From assembly GCF_901873445.1 (NCBI RefSeq), contig NZ_CABFLN010000030.1, positions 61,506 through 125,505 of the forward strand: DNA of 64,000 nt, written 5' to 3'. Of the stretch, positions 52,101 through 64,000 are shown piece after piece. The notes under the pieces were generated by a model, which saw nothing but the letters and a program-made list of their open reading frames with translations, was not told the origin of the DNA and did not search any database. This DNA is from Gemella haemolysans (GTDB lineage: Bacteria; Bacillota; Bacilli; Staphylococcales; Gemellaceae). Each line of letters starts with the position of its first letter. The first letter of the stretch is position 1. The position numbers and the translations under genes were made by a program.

Positions 52101-52813
52101 CACCTATTACAGTAGTTATTAGAAATACTCGTGAAAATGATATTGAACAATCGATAGATGAATTCACAAAAGCTATTGAACAGTCTCATATCATTATGTT
52201 CCCTGGAGGATTCTCAAGTGGGGATGAACCAGATGGAAGTGCTAAATACATTGTAAACTTCTTAAAAAATGAAAAAGTTAAAGATGCGATTCATAAACAC
52301 CTTGCTCAGAAAAAATTAATCTTAGGTGTGTGTAATGGATTCCAAGCATTGCTTAAATCAGGACTATTACCTTATGGTGAAGTTAGAGAATTAGCTGAAG
52401 ACGACTTAACACTTTATAGAAACGATAGTTATGAACATATTTCAACTACAGCCTTTACTCGTGTAGCTAATACAAACTCACCTTGGTTACAAGATTTTAA
52501 TATTGGAGATCAACACGAAGTGGTATTCAGTCATGGTGAAGGTAAAGTGGTAGGACTTAATATTAATAAATTTAAACATCTTGTAGCTTTCCAATATAGT
52601 GATTTCGATGGTAATGCTACATTAAATGGTCGCTTCAATCCTAATGGATCAGTTCTAGCTACTGAAGGATTAATTAGTGAAGATGGACTAATTCTAGGGA
52701 AAATGGGACACAGTGAAAGATACGGAGCTACACTATATAAAACAAATACAATAAAAGTAAAACAAGATATATTCAAAAATGGAGTGAATTACTTCAAAGG
52801 GGGAAGAAAATAA
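49136..52813 (+). CDS. purL: Phosphoribosylformylglycinamidine synthase, long single-chain form
   Basis: 1225 residues, joining synthase (PurL) and glutaminase (PurQ) in one chain. The synthase part has '[17 protein letters not shown]', '[20 protein letters not shown]' and '[18 protein letters not shown]'. The C-terminal class I amidotransferase (~965-1225) has '[12 protein letters not shown]', the nucleophile in '[13 protein letters not shown]' and '[11 protein letters not shown]'. Most Bacilli use split PurS/PurQ/PurL; the long form is seen in streptococci and proteobacteria. It makes FGAM from FGAR and glutamine. Confidence 0.96.
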   Translation: MTNKRIFVKKRNGYNKEELQLRDNLNLEFNLGLDSVELYVIYDVFNIDEETYELAKTSVFSEIVVDKVFEDIELNDGKYFAYEVLPAQYDQRADSAKESIRLLNSKSKATVRSGKLVLFNKELTDEQLELVESYLVNPIEARKKDLSILDFTLDSTPKPLKDLAGFLEFDKDALLGLKKEFSLAMNIEDLVFIQDYFKKEGRVPTETEIYVLDCYWSDHCRHTTFETVLDEVKIESELFQKEMQDAFDYYLNVRDELDRNDKPITLMDMASIIGKYHVKVLKDENIEVSEEINACSFFTTIENNGEKERWLIQFKNETHNHPSEIEPFGGASTCIGGAIRDPLSGRSYVYQAMRISGSGNVLQKREDTLKHKLPQVDIAKGTAHGNSSYGNQIGLATTFVRELYDDSYVAKHMEVGAVVGAVKDGDYKRETLVDGDIVVMIGGRTGRDGIQGASGSSVEHTNDSLNTMSSQVQKGNAPEERKLQRLFRKPEVTRLVKKCNDFGAGGVCVAIGELSDGIEIHLEKVLTKYQGLNATELATSESQERMAVAIDKKDYDEFVRECEKENIEYAHVATVTNRRRLEMYYNDEKVVDMSADFLETSGVRQKSTVTMKDNTAANPFLNKEVTRENILSELGELNVTCQKGLAQKFDSSIGVTTVLMPFAGKHKLTPVQASVQALPTLHTTSDTATILTYGFIPKISYYSPFLSSIYAVLESVAKVYAVGGNKDSLYFSFQEYFEKLGTDSTKWGKVTQSLLGSIYAQKEIGRPSIGGKDSMSGTFNDLNVVETLISFACTPVKIADVITPELKQVGNRLYYVPVEKDEKGYPDIKKTLENYELVHKYIKEGKIVSAYVQEEGSIAASLVKMSLGNDLGFEVEKENILNFDPASLVVEATAELPFEELGKVSERIIINNEVFMHKDIYEAYTKTLNKVYPLYQNEDKGNVENLHTEYKEKKYYPEYVEDVKVVIPVFPGTNCEYDSEKAFLEAGATPITVVIRNTRENDIEQSIDEFTKAIEQSHIIMFPGGFSSGDEPDGSAKYIVNFLKNEKVKDAIHKHLAQKKLILGVCNGFQALLKSGLLPYGEVRELAEDDLTLYRNDSYEHISTTAFTRVANTNSPWLQDFNIGDQHEVVFSHGEGKVVGLNINKFKHLVAFQYSDFDGNATLNGRFNPNGSVLATEGLISEDGLILGKMGHSERYGATLYKTNTIKVKQDIFKNGVNYFKGGRK

Positions 52814-53514
52814 TGAAACTTTTATACGAAGGAAAAGCTAAACAACTATTCGAATGTGAAAACAATGATGAAATATATGTGCATTATAAAAATAGTGCTA
52901 CAGCCTTTAACGGTGTAAAAAAAGAAGAATTTGAAGGTAAAGGGGTATTTAATAACACAATTACTTCATTAATCTTTGAATACTTAGAAAAAGAAGGTGT
53001 AAAAACACACTTCATTAAAAAAGTTAACGAAACAGATCAAATATGTAAACACGTAACTATTATTCCTTTAGAAGTAATTGTTCGTAATATAGTAGCTGGT
53101 TCTATGGCGAAAAAATATGGACTTGAAGAAGGAAAAAAATTAAAAAAACCAGTCTTTGAGTTAAGTTATAAAAATGATGAACTAAATGACCCATTAATCA
53201 ACAATGATCATGCAGTGGCATTAGAAATCGTTACAGAAGAAGAGTTAGAAAATATCCGTACACAAGCTTTAAAAATCAATGAACTATTACAAAAATTATA
53301 CTTAGATGCAAACTTAGTACTTGTTGACTTCAAAATTGAATTCGGAAAAACTAAAGATGGTGAAATAATTCTAGCTGATGAAATTTCTCCAGATACATGT
53401 CGTCTTTGGGATAAGGATACAAATGAGAAATTAGACAAAGATAGATTTAGAAGAGATTTAGGTTCAGTAATGGAAGCTTATGAAGAAGTTTTAAGGAGAT
53501 TAAAAAATGCGTAG
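52813..53514 (+). CDS. purC: SAICAR synthetase
   Basis: 233 residues: '[17 protein letters not shown]', '[19 protein letters not shown]', and '[18 protein letters not shown]'. It joins CAIR with aspartate using ATP. Starts at the purL stop (TAATG) and overlaps purF by 8 bases. Confidence 0.97.
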   Translation: MKLLYEGKAKQLFECENNDEIYVHYKNSATAFNGVKKEEFEGKGVFNNTITSLIFEYLEKEGVKTHFIKKVNETDQICKHVTIIPLEVIVRNIVAGSMAKKYGLEEGKKLKKPVFELSYKNDELNDPLINNDHAVALEIVTEEELENIRTQALKINELLQKLYLDANLVLVDFKIEFGKTKDGEIILADEISPDTCRLWDKDTNEKLDKDRFRRDLGSVMEAYEEVLRRLKNA

Positions 53515-54958
53515 TCTTAATGAAGAATGTGGAGTATTTGGTATTTGGGGACATCCTGAAGCTAGTAATGTGACGTACTTCGGTTTACATAGTTTACAAC
53601 ATAGAGGTCAAGAAGGAGCTGGAATAGTTTCTAAAGAAGGTACAACACTTAGAGGGCATCGCGACCTAGGTCTAGTATCAGAAGTATTTCGTGATAAAGA
53701 GAAATTAGAAAGATTAGTAGGTGAAAGTGCTATTGGACATGTTAGATATGCAACTAGCGGTAGCAATAGCATCCAAAATATCCAACCATTTCTATTTCAT
53801 TTCTATGATATGAGTGTTGGTATTTGTCATAATGGTAATTTAATCAATGCAAAAACTTTGAGAAAAGAATTAGAAGAACAAGGTGCAATATTCCACTCGT
53901 CTTCTGATACAGAAGTACTAATTCATCTTATTAGAAGAAGTAAAAAAGAAACGTTTAAAGAACAGCTTAAAGAAAGTCTAAATATTATTAAAGGTGGATT
54001 TACATATTTAGTATTAACTGAAAAAACTCTTTATGGTGCGGTTGATCCAAATAGTTTTAGACCTTTAGCGATAGGTAAGATGAAAAATGGAGCGTATGTT
54101 GCTGCGAGTGAAACTTGTGCACTAGATGTAGTTGGTGCTGAGTTTGTATGTAATGTAGGTGCTGGAGAGCTAGTTACTATTAATGATAAAGGTATTAGAA
54201 TCGAGAAATATACAGAAGATACACAAGTAGCTATAGCAGCGATGGAGTACGTATATTTCGCTAGACCAGACTCAAATATTGCTGGTATAAACGTACACAG
54301 TGCTAGAAAAAGAACAGGTCGAACACTTGCTAAGGAGCAACCTACACCAGATGCTGATATGGTAATTGGGGTACCTAATTCATCTTTATCAGCAGCCAGT
54401 GGTTATGCAGAAGAAAGTGGACTTCCATATGAAATGGGACTAATTAAAAATCAATATGTGGCTCGTACATTCATTCAACCTACTCAAGAACTTCGTGAGC
54501 AAGGTGTAAGGATGAAACTATCAGCTGTAAGAGGAGTAGTTCAAGGTAAGAGTATTGTCTTAGTTGATGACTCGATAGTACGTGGTACAACTAGTAAGAG
54601 AATAGTTCAATTGTTAAAAGAAGCGGGTGCTAGAGAAGTACATGTAAGAATAGCATGTCCACCACTAATGTTCCCAAGTTTCTATGGTATAGATATTTCT
54701 ACTACACAAGAACTTATCTCAGCAAATAAAACAAATGAAGAAATCTGTGAAATTATTGGAGCGGATTCTCTAGGTTTCTTAAGTGAACAAGGATTAATAG
54801 ATTCTATTGGTTTAAATTATGATGCACCTTATACAGGGTTATGTATGGAGTGCTATAACGGCGACTATTCTGCAGGTCTATATGATTATGAAGAAAGTTA
54901 CGTTAATTCAATGACAGATATTCAAATACAATTTCTAAAAGAGAGGGGTAGAATGTAA
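53507..54958 (+). CDS. purF: Amidophosphoribosyltransferase
   Basis: 483 residues. A short propeptide MRSLNEE precedes the catalytic Cys8 (ECGVFGIWG), as in enzymes that self-process. '[16 protein letters not shown]', the PRPP site '[16 protein letters not shown]', and late '[16 protein letters not shown]' with Cys residues placed as in the Fe-S (B. subtilis) type. First committed step of purine synthesis; it starts the pathway although it is the fifth gene here. Confidence 0.97.
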   Translation: MRSLNEECGVFGIWGHPEASNVTYFGLHSLQHRGQEGAGIVSKEGTTLRGHRDLGLVSEVFRDKEKLERLVGESAIGHVRYATSGSNSIQNIQPFLFHFYDMSVGICHNGNLINAKTLRKELEEQGAIFHSSSDTEVLIHLIRRSKKETFKEQLKESLNIIKGGFTYLVLTEKTLYGAVDPNSFRPLAIGKMKNGAYVAASETCALDVVGAEFVCNVGAGELVTINDKGIRIEKYTEDTQVAIAAMEYVYFARPDSNIAGINVHSARKRTGRTLAKEQPTPDADMVIGVPNSSLSAASGYAEESGLPYEMGLIKNQYVARTFIQPTQELREQGVRMKLSAVRGVVQGKSIVLVDDSIVRGTTSKRIVQLLKEAGAREVHVRIACPPLMFPSFYGIDISTTQELISANKTNEEICEIIGADSLGFLSEQGLIDSIGLNYDAPYTGLCMECYNGDYSAGLYDYEESYVNSMTDIQIQFLKERGRM

Positions 54959-55962
54959 TGAGTAAAAAGTATGAAGAAAGTGGTGTAAGTTTACAAGCAG
55001 GTTATGAGAGTGTAGAACGTATTAAAAAACACGTAGCTCGTACAAAAAATCTAGGTATGATGTCAGCTATCGGTGGTTTTGGGGGAGCGTTCGATCTTAG
55101 TAGTTATAACTTTAAAAATCCTGTATTAGTTAGTGGAACTGACGGTGTAGGAACAAAACTAAAACTTGCATTCGAATTGGATATTCATGATACAATTGGT
55201 ATAGATGTTGTAGCAATGTGTGCCAATGACATACTAGCTCAAGGTGCAATTCCATTATTCTTCTTAGATTATTTAGCTGTAGGTAAAAACTACCCTGAAC
55301 AAGTAGAAGCAATTGTAGAAGGTGTTGCCGAAGGTTGTGTTCAAGCAGGATGTGCGATAGTCGGTGGGGAGACTGCTGAGATGGCAGGATTTTATGAAGA
55401 TGGAGAATATGATATTGCTGGATTCTGCGTAGGTGCTCAAGAAAAAGAACTATTATTAAGTACTGAAAATACAAAAGCTGGACAAGCAGTAATTGGACTT
55501 CCATCAAGTGGGGTACATTCTAATGGATTCTCATTAGTAAGAAAAATTTTAAAAGATAATAATATTGGTTTAAACGAAGAATTTAACGGAAGTACAATAG
55601 GAAAAACATTATTAACACCTACTAAAATCTATGTAAAAGAAGTACTTAAAGTATTGGAAGAGGTAAAAGTAGCAGGAATAGCTCATATTACAGGTGGTGG
55701 TTTCCATGAGAATTTACCTCGTGCTCTTAAAGATGGATTAGGTATGAAGATTGATAAAAATTCATATGAAGTACCAGCGGTATTCAAGTATCTACAAGAA
55801 AAAGGTAAAATTGATGAAGAAGAAATGTACCATATCTTTAATATGGGTGTAGGAATGGTATTAATTGTAAACAAGGAAGACGTAGATAAAACTTTATCAT
55901 TAATAGATAATGCGTTTGTTCTTGGAGAAGTAACAGATGAAAGTGGAATAAAAATAGTATGA
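54958..55962 (+). CDS. purM: AIR synthetase (phosphoribosylformylglycinamidine cyclo-ligase)
   Basis: 334 residues: '[19 protein letters not shown]', '[17 protein letters not shown]', 'DYLAVGKN', '[15 protein letters not shown]', and '[15 protein letters not shown]'. It closes the imidazole ring from FGAM. TAATG overlap with purF and 4-base overlap with purN. Confidence 0.97.
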   Translation: MSKKYEESGVSLQAGYESVERIKKHVARTKNLGMMSAIGGFGGAFDLSSYNFKNPVLVSGTDGVGTKLKLAFELDIHDTIGIDVVAMCANDILAQGAIPLFFLDYLAVGKNYPEQVEAIVEGVAEGCVQAGCAIVGGETAEMAGFYEDGEYDIAGFCVGAQEKELLLSTENTKAGQAVIGLPSSGVHSNGFSLVRKILKDNNIGLNEEFNGSTIGKTLLTPTKIYVKEVLKVLEEVKVAGIAHITGGGFHENLPRALKDGLGMKIDKNSYEVPAVFKYLQEKGKIDEEEMYHIFNMGVGMVLIVNKEDVDKTLSLIDNAFVLGEVTDESGIKIV

Positions 55963-56522
55963 AGAAAGTAGCGATATTTGCATCAGGAACAGGAAGTAAT
56001 TTTGAGAAAATTGCTGATGATGAAAGATTAAAAGATAAAATCTCAATTGAGCTGTTAGTATGTGATAGAAAAGATGCAGCTGTAATAAGAAAAGCCCATG
56101 ATAGAAATATTAAAGTGTTTGTCTTTTCAGCGAAAGATTTTGAGTCAAAAGAAGCATATGAAAGTGTGATTTTTGAGAAAGTTAAAGACTTAGATTATAT
56201 ATTTTTAGCGGGGTATATGAGAATTATTTCACCGTATTTCTTAGAAAAATATAAAAAGACAATTCTTAATTTACATCCGTCTTTATTACCGAAATTTAAA
56301 GGTAAAGATGCTATCGAACAAGCTTTTAATGTGGGTGAGAAGGAAATAGGAATTAGTATTCATTATGTAAATGAAGAACTTGATGGTGGAGAAGTGATTG
56401 CCCAAAGATCATTTGAAGTTTTAGAAGAGGATACTTTAGAAACTGTTACTGAAAAAGTACATAAACTAGAACATAAATTATATCCAGAAGTAATATTGAA
56501 GTTAGTTGAGGAGGCACTATGA
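55959..56522 (+). CDS. purN: Phosphoribosylglycinamide formyltransferase
   Basis: 187 residues: '[16 protein letters not shown]', '[17 protein letters not shown]', '[20 protein letters not shown]' and the Asp motif '[11 protein letters not shown]'. It formylates GAR using 10-formyl-THF, which the fhs product downstream can supply. Overlaps purH by 4 bases. Confidence 0.97.
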   Translation: MKKVAIFASGTGSNFEKIADDERLKDKISIELLVCDRKDAAVIRKAHDRNIKVFVFSAKDFESKEAYESVIFEKVKDLDYIFLAGYMRIISPYFLEKYKKTILNLHPSLLPKFKGKDAIEQAFNVGEKEIGISIHYVNEELDGGEVIAQRSFEVLEEDTLETVTEKVHKLEHKLYPEVILKLVEEAL

Positions 56523-58039
56523 CTAAAAGAGCATTAATAAGTGTAAGTGATAAAACAAATATTGTAGAATTTGCAAAAGGTTTAGAAAAACATGGTTTTG
56601 AAGTTATTAGTACAGGTGGAACTTATACACATTTAAAAAATAATGGTGTAAGCTGTATCAGTATTGAAGATGTTACTCATTTTCCAGAAATTTTAGAAGG
56701 GCGTGTAAAAACTTTGCACCCTAAAATTCATGGTGGATTGCTATCAAAACGTGGTAATGAACTTCATAATAAACATGTAGCTGAAAATAACATTGATTAT
56801 ATTGACTTAGTTTGTGTAAACTTATATCCATTTGAAGCTACTGTAAAAAAAGAAGGGGTTAGTGAAGAGGAAATTATCGAAAATATTGATATCGGTGGTC
56901 CGAGTATGCTAAGAAGTGCTGCTAAAAACTTCAACGACGTAGCAGTAGTTACTGATATTAATGACTATGATAAAGTACTTTCTGAACTTGAACAAGGTGG
57001 TATTACGTATGAAACACGTCGTTCTTTAGCTATAAAAGTATTTAATACTACAGCAAGTTACGATGCTGCTATTGCGAATTACTTTAATAAAAAAGATAAT
57101 TTAGTACCTGAAAAATTAACATTATCTTATAAACTTCAAGATAGTCTTCGTTACGGGGAAAACCCTCATCAAAAAGCTTATCACTATGTACAAGATAATA
57201 ACGAAAGTTATGCTTTGCAGAATGCTGTGCAACTTCATGGTAAAGAAATGTCATACAATAATATTCAAGATGCTTCTGCAGCACTAGATATTCTTTCAGA
57301 GTTTGATGAAACTACATGTGTTGCTGTTAAACACATGAATCCATGTGGAGTAGCGACAGGAAGTTCTGTATTTGAAGCGTATAGTCGTGCATATGAAGCG
57401 GATCCTGTATCTATCTTCGGAGGAATAGTTGCAGTAAATGGCAAAGTAGATAAAGAAACTGCTGAAAAAATGCACAGTATCTTTTTAGAAATTATACTAG
57501 CAACAGATTATGATGAAGAAGCATTAGAAATACTAACTAAGAAGAAAAATCTACGTCTTTACAAACTGTCAGAAAAAAATAATAATCATGAACACCAAAT
57601 TAAAAGTGTTCGTGGTGGAATCTTAGTACAAGATTTTAATGATAAACTAGCAGATGAATATGAAAGTGTGACTGAGAAAAAAGTTGATGAAACTCAACAA
57701 AAAGATATTGAGTTTGGCTTAAAAGTAGTAAAACATGTTAAGTCAAATGCAATAGTAGTAGTAAAAGATGGACAAACTTTAGGAATTGGTGCTGGTCAGA
57801 TGAATAGAGTAGGTTCATGTAAAATAGCTTTAGAACAAGCAGGAGAAAAAGCAAGAGGTGCAGTGCTAGCTTCTGATGCATTCTTCCCGATGAGAGATAG
57901 TGCTGATATTGCGGCTGACTGCGGTATCGCTGCGATAGTGCAACCAGGTGGATCTATACGAGATCAAGAAAGCATAGATGCATGTAATGAGAAAGGTGTG
58001 GCGATGGTCTTCAGTAAAATACGTCACTTTAAACACTAA
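56519..58039 (+). CDS. purH: AICAR transformylase / IMP cyclohydrolase
   Basis: 506 residues. N-terminal cyclohydrolase ('ALISVSDKTNIVEFAKGL', 'RVKTLHPKIHGGLL') and C-terminal transformylase ('LRYGENPHQKAYHY', 'AVKHMNPCGVATG', 'SDAFFPMRDSADIAADCGI'). It performs the last two steps to IMP and uses 10-formyl-THF. One base separates it from purD. Confidence 0.97.
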   Translation: MTKRALISVSDKTNIVEFAKGLEKHGFEVISTGGTYTHLKNNGVSCISIEDVTHFPEILEGRVKTLHPKIHGGLLSKRGNELHNKHVAENNIDYIDLVCVNLYPFEATVKKEGVSEEEIIENIDIGGPSMLRSAAKNFNDVAVVTDINDYDKVLSELEQGGITYETRRSLAIKVFNTTASYDAAIANYFNKKDNLVPEKLTLSYKLQDSLRYGENPHQKAYHYVQDNNESYALQNAVQLHGKEMSYNNIQDASAALDILSEFDETTCVAVKHMNPCGVATGSSVFEAYSRAYEADPVSIFGGIVAVNGKVDKETAEKMHSIFLEIILATDYDEEALEILTKKKNLRLYKLSEKNNNHEHQIKSVRGGILVQDFNDKLADEYESVTEKKVDETQQKDIEFGLKVVKHVKSNAIVVVKDGQTLGIGAGQMNRVGSCKIALEQAGEKARGAVLASDAFFPMRDSADIAADCGIAAIVQPGGSIRDQESIDACNEKGVAMVFSKIRHFKH

Positions 58040-58040
58040 T

Positions 58041-59276
58041 ATGGCTAAAGTATTAGTAGTAGGAAGCGGTGGTAGAGAGCACGCTATCGCTTATAAATTT
58101 CATAAAGAAGGTCATGAAGTACATATGGTAGGAATTAATCCTGCAGTCGAAGAATTTGGAGTATGTGTAGCATTAACAGAAGACCAAATACCAAGCTACG
58201 CAAAAACAAATGGTATCGATCTTGTTTTTGTAGGACCTGAAGTGCCATTAGTTAATGGTCTAGTAGATGAACTACAAAAAGTAGGTGTACGTGCCTTTGG
58301 ACCATCTAAACTTGCAGCGCAATTAGAAGGAAGCAAAGTATTCTCAAAAATGATGATGAGAAAATACAATATCCCTACAGCTAAATATGAAAGTTTCAAT
58401 GATTATGAACAGGCAAGAGAGTACTTAAGCGAGCAAAAAGCTCCGATTGTTCTTAAAGCAGACGGACTAGCAGCAGGTAAAGGAGTAATAATAGCAAACA
58501 CTCTAGAAGAAGCACAAGCTGAACTTAAGGAAATGATGTGCAATGCTAAATTCAATAAGGCCGGTTCTAGTGTCGTTATTGAAGAATTTCTTCAAGGTGA
58601 AGAATTTTCGTTAATGTGTTTTGTTTCAGATAGAAAAGTATATCCGATGAAAATTGCACAAGATCACAAACGTGCATTTGATAATGATGAAGGATTAAAT
58701 ACTGGAGGTATGGGAGCATATCTACCACTTAAGAAAATTACTCAAGATGACATTGATGAAGGGGTTAGAAATGTTGTTCAACCTATGGTTGATGCTATGA
58801 GTGATGAAGGAATGCCATTTTACGGTATATTATATGCCGGTCTTATGAAATGTCATGACGGTGTAAAAACTATTGAATTTAATGTTCGTTTTGGAGATCC
58901 AGAGAGTGAAATTTTACTTCTATCTTTAGAAAGTAGTCTATATGATATTGCTAATAATATTATTGATGGAAAAGAAGTAGAATTAACTTGGTCTGAGGAT
59001 GCGTTTATAGGGGTTGTAATGGCAGCGAAAGGATATCCTGAACATAGTGAAAAAGGAGCTGTAATACACGGCTTAGATAAAGTGTCTACACCAGTATTCC
59101 ATATGGGAACTAAGCGTGTAGGCGATGATATAGTAATTAATGGTGGTCGTGTATTATTAATTTGTGTACAAGGAAAGAGCTTGCAAGAAGCATATAAAAA
59201 AGTGTATAATGAGATAGTAAAAATAGAATGTGAAGAACTATTTTACAGAAAAGACATCGGTCATTTGTCATTATAA
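58041..59276 (+). CDS. purD: Phosphoribosylamine--glycine ligase
   Basis: 411 residues from ATG 58041: 'MAKVLVVGSGGREHAIAYKF', ATP-grasp 'PIVLKADGLAAGKGVIIA', 'HKRAFDNDEGLNTGGMGAYL' and 'IEFNVRFGDPESE'. It makes GAR. The frame is open upstream, but the preceding codons belong to purH. No strong ribosome site, so coupling to purH is likely. Confidence 0.96.
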   Translation: MAKVLVVGSGGREHAIAYKFHKEGHEVHMVGINPAVEEFGVCVALTEDQIPSYAKTNGIDLVFVGPEVPLVNGLVDELQKVGVRAFGPSKLAAQLEGSKVFSKMMMRKYNIPTAKYESFNDYEQAREYLSEQKAPIVLKADGLAAGKGVIIANTLEEAQAELKEMMCNAKFNKAGSSVVIEEFLQGEEFSLMCFVSDRKVYPMKIAQDHKRAFDNDEGLNTGGMGAYLPLKKITQDDIDEGVRNVVQPMVDAMSDEGMPFYGILYAGLMKCHDGVKTIEFNVRFGDPESEILLLSLESSLYDIANNIIDGKEVELTWSEDAFIGVVMAAKGYPEHSEKGAVIHGLDKVSTPVFHMGTKRVGDDIVINGGRVLLICVQGKSLQEAYKKVYNEIVKIECEELFYRKDIGHLSL

Positions 59277-59327
59277 TATTTTTAGATAGATCGATAGAAA
59301 TAAAAAAAACATCAGGAGATTATTGCA

Positions 59328-60632
59328 ATGATTGAAAGATATAGTAGAGAAGAAATGCGTAATATCTTTAGTGATGAGAATCGCTTTAAAGCATATTTAG
59401 AAGTAGAACTTTATGCGACAGAAGCTTGGAGTACATTAGGTGTTGTACCAAAAGAAGATGTTGAAAAATTATTCGCTAATGCAAAATTTGACCTACCAGG
59501 TATTTTAGAATTAGAAAAAGAAACAAAGCATGATATAGTAGCATTTACTCGTAATGTTTCTAGTTATCTAGGTGATGAAAAAAAATGGGTGCACTATGGA
59601 TTAACATCTACTGATGTTGTTGATACTGCTTATGGATATTTATATAAACAAGCTAATGATATACTTTACAGAGATTTATTAAATTTCCAAGAAGTATTAA
59701 AGGAAAAAGCACTACAATATAAATTCACACCTTGTATCGGACGTACTCACGGAGTGCACGCTGATATTAGTAGTTTTGGATTAAAATTTGCTCTTTATTA
59801 TGATGAATTTAACCGTCATATTAAACGTTTCAACGAAGTAAGAAAAATTATTGAAGTAGGTAAAATCTCTGGAGCTGTAGGTACATTCTCAAATACACCA
59901 CCAGAAGTCCAAGACTATGTTTGTGCAAAATTAGGAATTGAATCAAGTAATATTTCTACGCAAACTTTACAACGTGATAGACACGCAGATTACTATGCAA
60001 CATTAGCATTAATCGCAAGTTCAATCGAAAAAATCGGAGTAGAGATTCGTCACTTACAACGTACAGAAGTAAGAGAAGCAGAAGAATTCTTCTCGAAAAA
60101 TCAAAAAGGTTCAAGTGCAATGCCTCACAAACGTAATCCAATCTCAAGTGAAAACATGGCCGGATGCGCTAGAATCATGCGTGGATATATGTTTGCAGCT
60201 TACGAAAATATTCCATTATGGCATGAACGTGATATTTCTCACTCAAGTGCAGAAAGAATATTAAGTAATGATGCAACAACATTATTAGATTATATGTTAA
60301 ACAGATTTACTAATGTTGTGAAAAATCTAACAGTATTTACAGATAACATGATTAAAAATATTTATGCCACTAACGGTGTGATTTTCGCTCAAAGAACTAT
60401 GAGTAACCTTATCGAAAAATACTCATTCTCTCGTGAAGAAGCATACGACTTAGTACAACCACTTGCAATGAAATCTTGGTTCGAAGGTATTCCATTTAGA
60501 GAGCTTCTTGAAGAAAATGAAACTATTAAAAATACAGTTTCTAAAGAAGTGTTAGATAGTTGTTTCGATCTAAATGTACATCTTGTAAATATCGATAAGA
60601 TCTATAAACGTATTCCAGGGTTGGAAGATTAA
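59328..60632 (+). CDS. purB: Adenylosuccinate lyase
   Basis: 434 residues: '[19 protein letters not shown]', '[16 protein letters not shown]', '[19 protein letters not shown]' and the signature '[17 protein letters not shown]'. It acts twice, splitting SAICAR and adenylosuccinate. AGGAG precedes ATG 59328; the 51-base gap from purD shows no terminator. Confidence 0.97.
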   Translation: MIERYSREEMRNIFSDENRFKAYLEVELYATEAWSTLGVVPKEDVEKLFANAKFDLPGILELEKETKHDIVAFTRNVSSYLGDEKKWVHYGLTSTDVVDTAYGYLYKQANDILYRDLLNFQEVLKEKALQYKFTPCIGRTHGVHADISSFGLKFALYYDEFNRHIKRFNEVRKIIEVGKISGAVGTFSNTPPEVQDYVCAKLGIESSNISTQTLQRDRHADYYATLALIASSIEKIGVEIRHLQRTEVREAEEFFSKNQKGSSAMPHKRNPISSENMAGCARIMRGYMFAAYENIPLWHERDISHSSAERILSNDATTLLDYMLNRFTNVVKNLTVFTDNMIKNIYATNGVIFAQRTMSNLIEKYSFSREEAYDLVQPLAMKSWFEGIPFRELLEENETIKNTVSKEVLDSCFDLNVHLVNIDKIYKRIPGLED

Positions 60633-60669
60633 AATAAAAAACAAAGACCAAAGAAAAGAGGTAGATTAA

Positions 60670-62325
60670 ATGAAGTCAGACTTTCAAATTTCAAACGAAT
60701 GTGAAAAGAAACATATTGCTGAAGTAGCAGGAAAATTAGGGATAAAAGAAGAAGATTTAATATTATACGGAAATCACAAAGCAAAAATTCAAACAAAAAA
60801 TATCAAGAAAGATATTAGTGAAGATGCTAAACTAGTATTAGTAACATCTATTAACCCAACATCAAGTGGTGAAGGGAAAAGTACTGTAACTATCGGTTTA
60901 TCTGATGGATTAAATAAAATCGGAAAAAAATCTTGTGTTGCACTACGTGAACCATCTTTAGGACCTGTATTAGGAAGAAAAGGTGGAGCAGCTGGTGGAG
61001 GATATGCACAAGTTGTACCGATGGAAGATATTAACCTACACTTTACTGGAGATATGCATGCTATTACTACAGCGCACAATGCAATTGCAGTACTAGTAAA
61101 TAACCATGTATTTCAAGGTAACGAATTAGAGATTGATAAGATTGTCTTTAATCGTGTTATGGATATGAATGCACGTGATTTACGTCATATTAAAGTTAAT
61201 GCTGGAACTGACTTAGAACGTCTTGATGGATTCGATATTACAGTAGCTAGTGAAATCATGGCAATCTTATGTTTATCAGAAGGATTAGGAGATCTTAAAG
61301 AAAAATTAAGTAATATTCTTGTTGCTTACAACAAAAAAGGTGAACCTGTTTACTTAAAAGATTTGAAAATTGAAGGTGTTATAACTTCATTATTAAAAGA
61401 TGCGATTAAACCGAATATTGTCCAAACATTAGAAAACAACCCAGCGATTATTCATGGTGGACCATTCGCAAACATTGCGCACGGATGTAACTCAATCTTA
61501 GCTACAAAAACAGCTTTAAAATTTGCTGACTATGTAATTACAGAAGCTGGATTCGGAGCTGATTTAGGAGCTGAGAAATTCTTAAACATTAAATGTCGTA
61601 AGTCAGGTTTAAGACCAAAAGCTGCAGTAGTAGTTGCAACAATTAAAGCATTAAAACTACACGGTGATATTGAAGAAAAAGATCTAAAAGAAGAAAACTT
61701 AGAAGCATTAGCTAAAGGTGTTCAAAACTTAGAAAAACACATCGAAAACTTACGTAAATTCAATTTACCGATAGTAGTTGCCCTAAATGTCTTTGTTACT
61801 GATACAGAAAAAGAATTAGCATTCTTAGAAAACTGGGCTAAAGAACAAGGCGTAGAATTCTCTCGTACAGAAGTATGGGAAAAAGGTGGTCTTGGCGGAA
61901 TAGACCTAGCAGAAAAAGTAGTAAAAGCTGTTGAAGGAAACGATAAAGAACTTCAATTATTATACAAAGATGAAGCTTCAATCATTGAAAAAATTGAAAC
62001 TGTATGTCGTGAGATTTATGGAGCTGATGGAGTTAACTTCTCTGATGAAGTTAAGGCTGAAATCGAGAAAATAGAAAATCTTGGATTCAAGAACTTACCA
62101 GTATGTATGGCAAAAACTCCAGCTTCATTAACAGATAATGCAAAAATTAAAGGTCGTCCTACTGGATTTAACATTACTATTAACGATGTTAAACTACGTA
62201 GTGGTGCAGGATTCGTAGTAGCTTATGCGAATAAAGTATTAACAATGCCAGGACTTCCAAAAGTACCAAGTGCATTAAATATAGATATCGATGAAGAAAC
62301 TGAAACAATTTTAGGAATCTTCTAA
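60670..62325 (+). CDS. fhs: Formate--tetrahydrofolate ligase
   Basis: 551 residues: P-loop 'INPTSSGEGKSTVTIGL', 'LREPSLGPVLGRKGGAAGGG', and '..TEAGFGADLGAEKFLNIKCR'. It makes 10-formyl-THF from formate, THF and ATP, the cofactor needed by PurN and PurH. It sits 37 bases after purB, so it is probably expressed with the pur genes. AAGAGG ribosome site. Confidence 0.97.
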   Translation: MKSDFQISNECEKKHIAEVAGKLGIKEEDLILYGNHKAKIQTKNIKKDISEDAKLVLVTSINPTSSGEGKSTVTIGLSDGLNKIGKKSCVALREPSLGPVLGRKGGAAGGGYAQVVPMEDINLHFTGDMHAITTAHNAIAVLVNNHVFQGNELEIDKIVFNRVMDMNARDLRHIKVNAGTDLERLDGFDITVASEIMAILCLSEGLGDLKEKLSNILVAYNKKGEPVYLKDLKIEGVITSLLKDAIKPNIVQTLENNPAIIHGGPFANIAHGCNSILATKTALKFADYVITEAGFGADLGAEKFLNIKCRKSGLRPKAAVVVATIKALKLHGDIEEKDLKEENLEALAKGVQNLEKHIENLRKFNLPIVVALNVFVTDTEKELAFLENWAKEQGVEFSRTEVWEKGGLGGIDLAEKVVKAVEGNDKELQLLYKDEASIIEKIETVCREIYGADGVNFSDEVKAEIEKIENLGFKNLPVCMAKTPASLTDNAKIKGRPTGFNITINDVKLRSGAGFVVAYANKVLTMPGLPKVPSALNIDIDEETETILGIF

Positions 62326-62361
62326 TATAAAATTTATGCCAGATAAAATTAAAAGTATAAG

Positions 62362-62400
62362 TAACTTGAGAATTAGTATAAACTGATTCTCAGGTTATTT
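62362..62400 (+). terminator. Terminator of the pur-fhs operon
   Basis: Stem TAACTTGAGAATTAGT / ACTGATTCTCAGGTTA with G-U pairs and loop ATAA, followed by a T run. Confidence 0.85.
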
Positions 62401-62531
62401 TTTGTATTTATATTTAGTATTAAATGTTTGATATAGTTGATAATTGTTTTTAATGAAAACGCATAAAAGCGAACAAAGTGAGAAAATAAGATAAATCGTC
62501 CGATAATTTTGAGTTTTTTATAAAAAAATGG

Positions 62532-62559
62532 TTGTAAACGTCTGTATTTGTGATATAAT
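62532..62559 (+). promoter_or_regulatory. purA promoter
   Basis: TTGTAA (62532-62537), 16-base spacer, extended -10 TGATATAAT (62551-62559). purA is thus expressed apart from the main operon. The rest of 62401-62599 shows no ORF. Confidence 0.7.
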
Positions 62560-62596
62560 TATTAATGGAAAAAATAATTGCTTTCAGGAGGCGTAA

Positions 62597-63886
<1,290 letters not shown>

Positions 63887-63926
63887 TATAAAGATTAATA
63901 TAGGAATTAAACCTCAAGGTATAGGT

Positions 63927-63965
63927 AATAGCCCCCAAAATTTGGACAAATTTTGGAGGGCTATT
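63927..63965 (+). terminator. Long near-perfect hairpin after purA
   Basis: About 18 bp (arms from AATAGCCCCC and GGAGGGCTATT) with one bulge and a 3-base loop. It can end purA transcription, or it may belong to the insertion element that seems to begin here. Confidence 0.7.
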
Positions 63966-63969
63966 TATT

Positions 63970-64000
63970 ATGAAATTAACAGATGAAAATAAGATAGAAA
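63970..64000 (+). CDS. Start of a probable IS3-family transposase OrfA (cut by window edge)
   Basis: ATG 63970 opens a frame MKLTDENKIE that runs off the window. This start resembles OrfA of IS3-family elements of streptococci (MKLT-D-K-IY type), and a long GC-rich hairpin directly before the start is also usual there. Only ten codons are visible, so this is tentative. Confidence 0.4.
   Translation, partial: MKLTDENKIE

Overview
The window is low-GC (A/T-rich codons, TTG starts, AGGAGG-type ribosome sites) Bacilli DNA. The type II-A CRISPR locus, SPP1/TP901-1-like siphophage genes, a glycine T-box and the pur operon layout fit Gemella or a close relative. The genus is inferred from overall gene character, not proven.

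Bases 1 to about 27,880 are the right-hand part of an integrated siphophage; its integrase and early region lie left of the window. In order: end of the early/replication region (2-1025); small and large terminase, portal, MuF-type head protein with a fused metallopeptidase-like domain, scaffold, capsid (1270-8940); head-tail connectors and tail genes, with a GGGAAAG frameshift in the tail chaperone (8951-11604); tape measure, distal tail, large tail fibre and baseplate (11620-21145); two holin-type genes and an amidase (19586-22208); then an accessory operon behind a consensus promoter (22281-27380). That operon holds three unknown small genes, an SNF2-like helicase, a degenerate helicase-like partner, a PAPS-reductase-like protein and a ParB-like protein (an IbrA/IbrB-type pair). 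The phage ends with a 60-residue gene and a short structured locus (27680-27816) whose start is a 25-nt perfect anti-repeat to the host CRISPR repeat.

The phage sits inside cas9. Host sequence resumes within the RuvC-III motif, so only the last ~385 codons of cas9 are present here (to 29065), followed by intact cas1, cas2, csn2, a normal tracrRNA (30934-31016) and an array of 40 repeats and 39 spacers (31057-33638). Two old, leader-distal spacers match this same prophage: spacer 36 with one mismatch and spacer 38 with three. The picture is a lysogen whose own CRISPR array targets its prophage, made tolerable by the prophage splitting cas9, and in which the phage also carries a tracrRNA-like element.

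The rest is host chromosome. murF, ddl and uvrB lie on the minus strand (33797-38517). Then come an Rpn-family nuclease gene with a duplicated 3' end, an RluD-type pseudouridine synthase, class II fructose-bisphosphate aldolase and an M42 aminopeptidase on the plus strand, and an MFS transporter and a CPBP protease on the minus strand. A glycine T-box controls glyQS. A long purine operon follows, purE-K-L-C-F-M-N-H-D-B with fhs (47627-62325), then purA with its own promoter (62600-63886). The right edge probably enters an IS3-family element.
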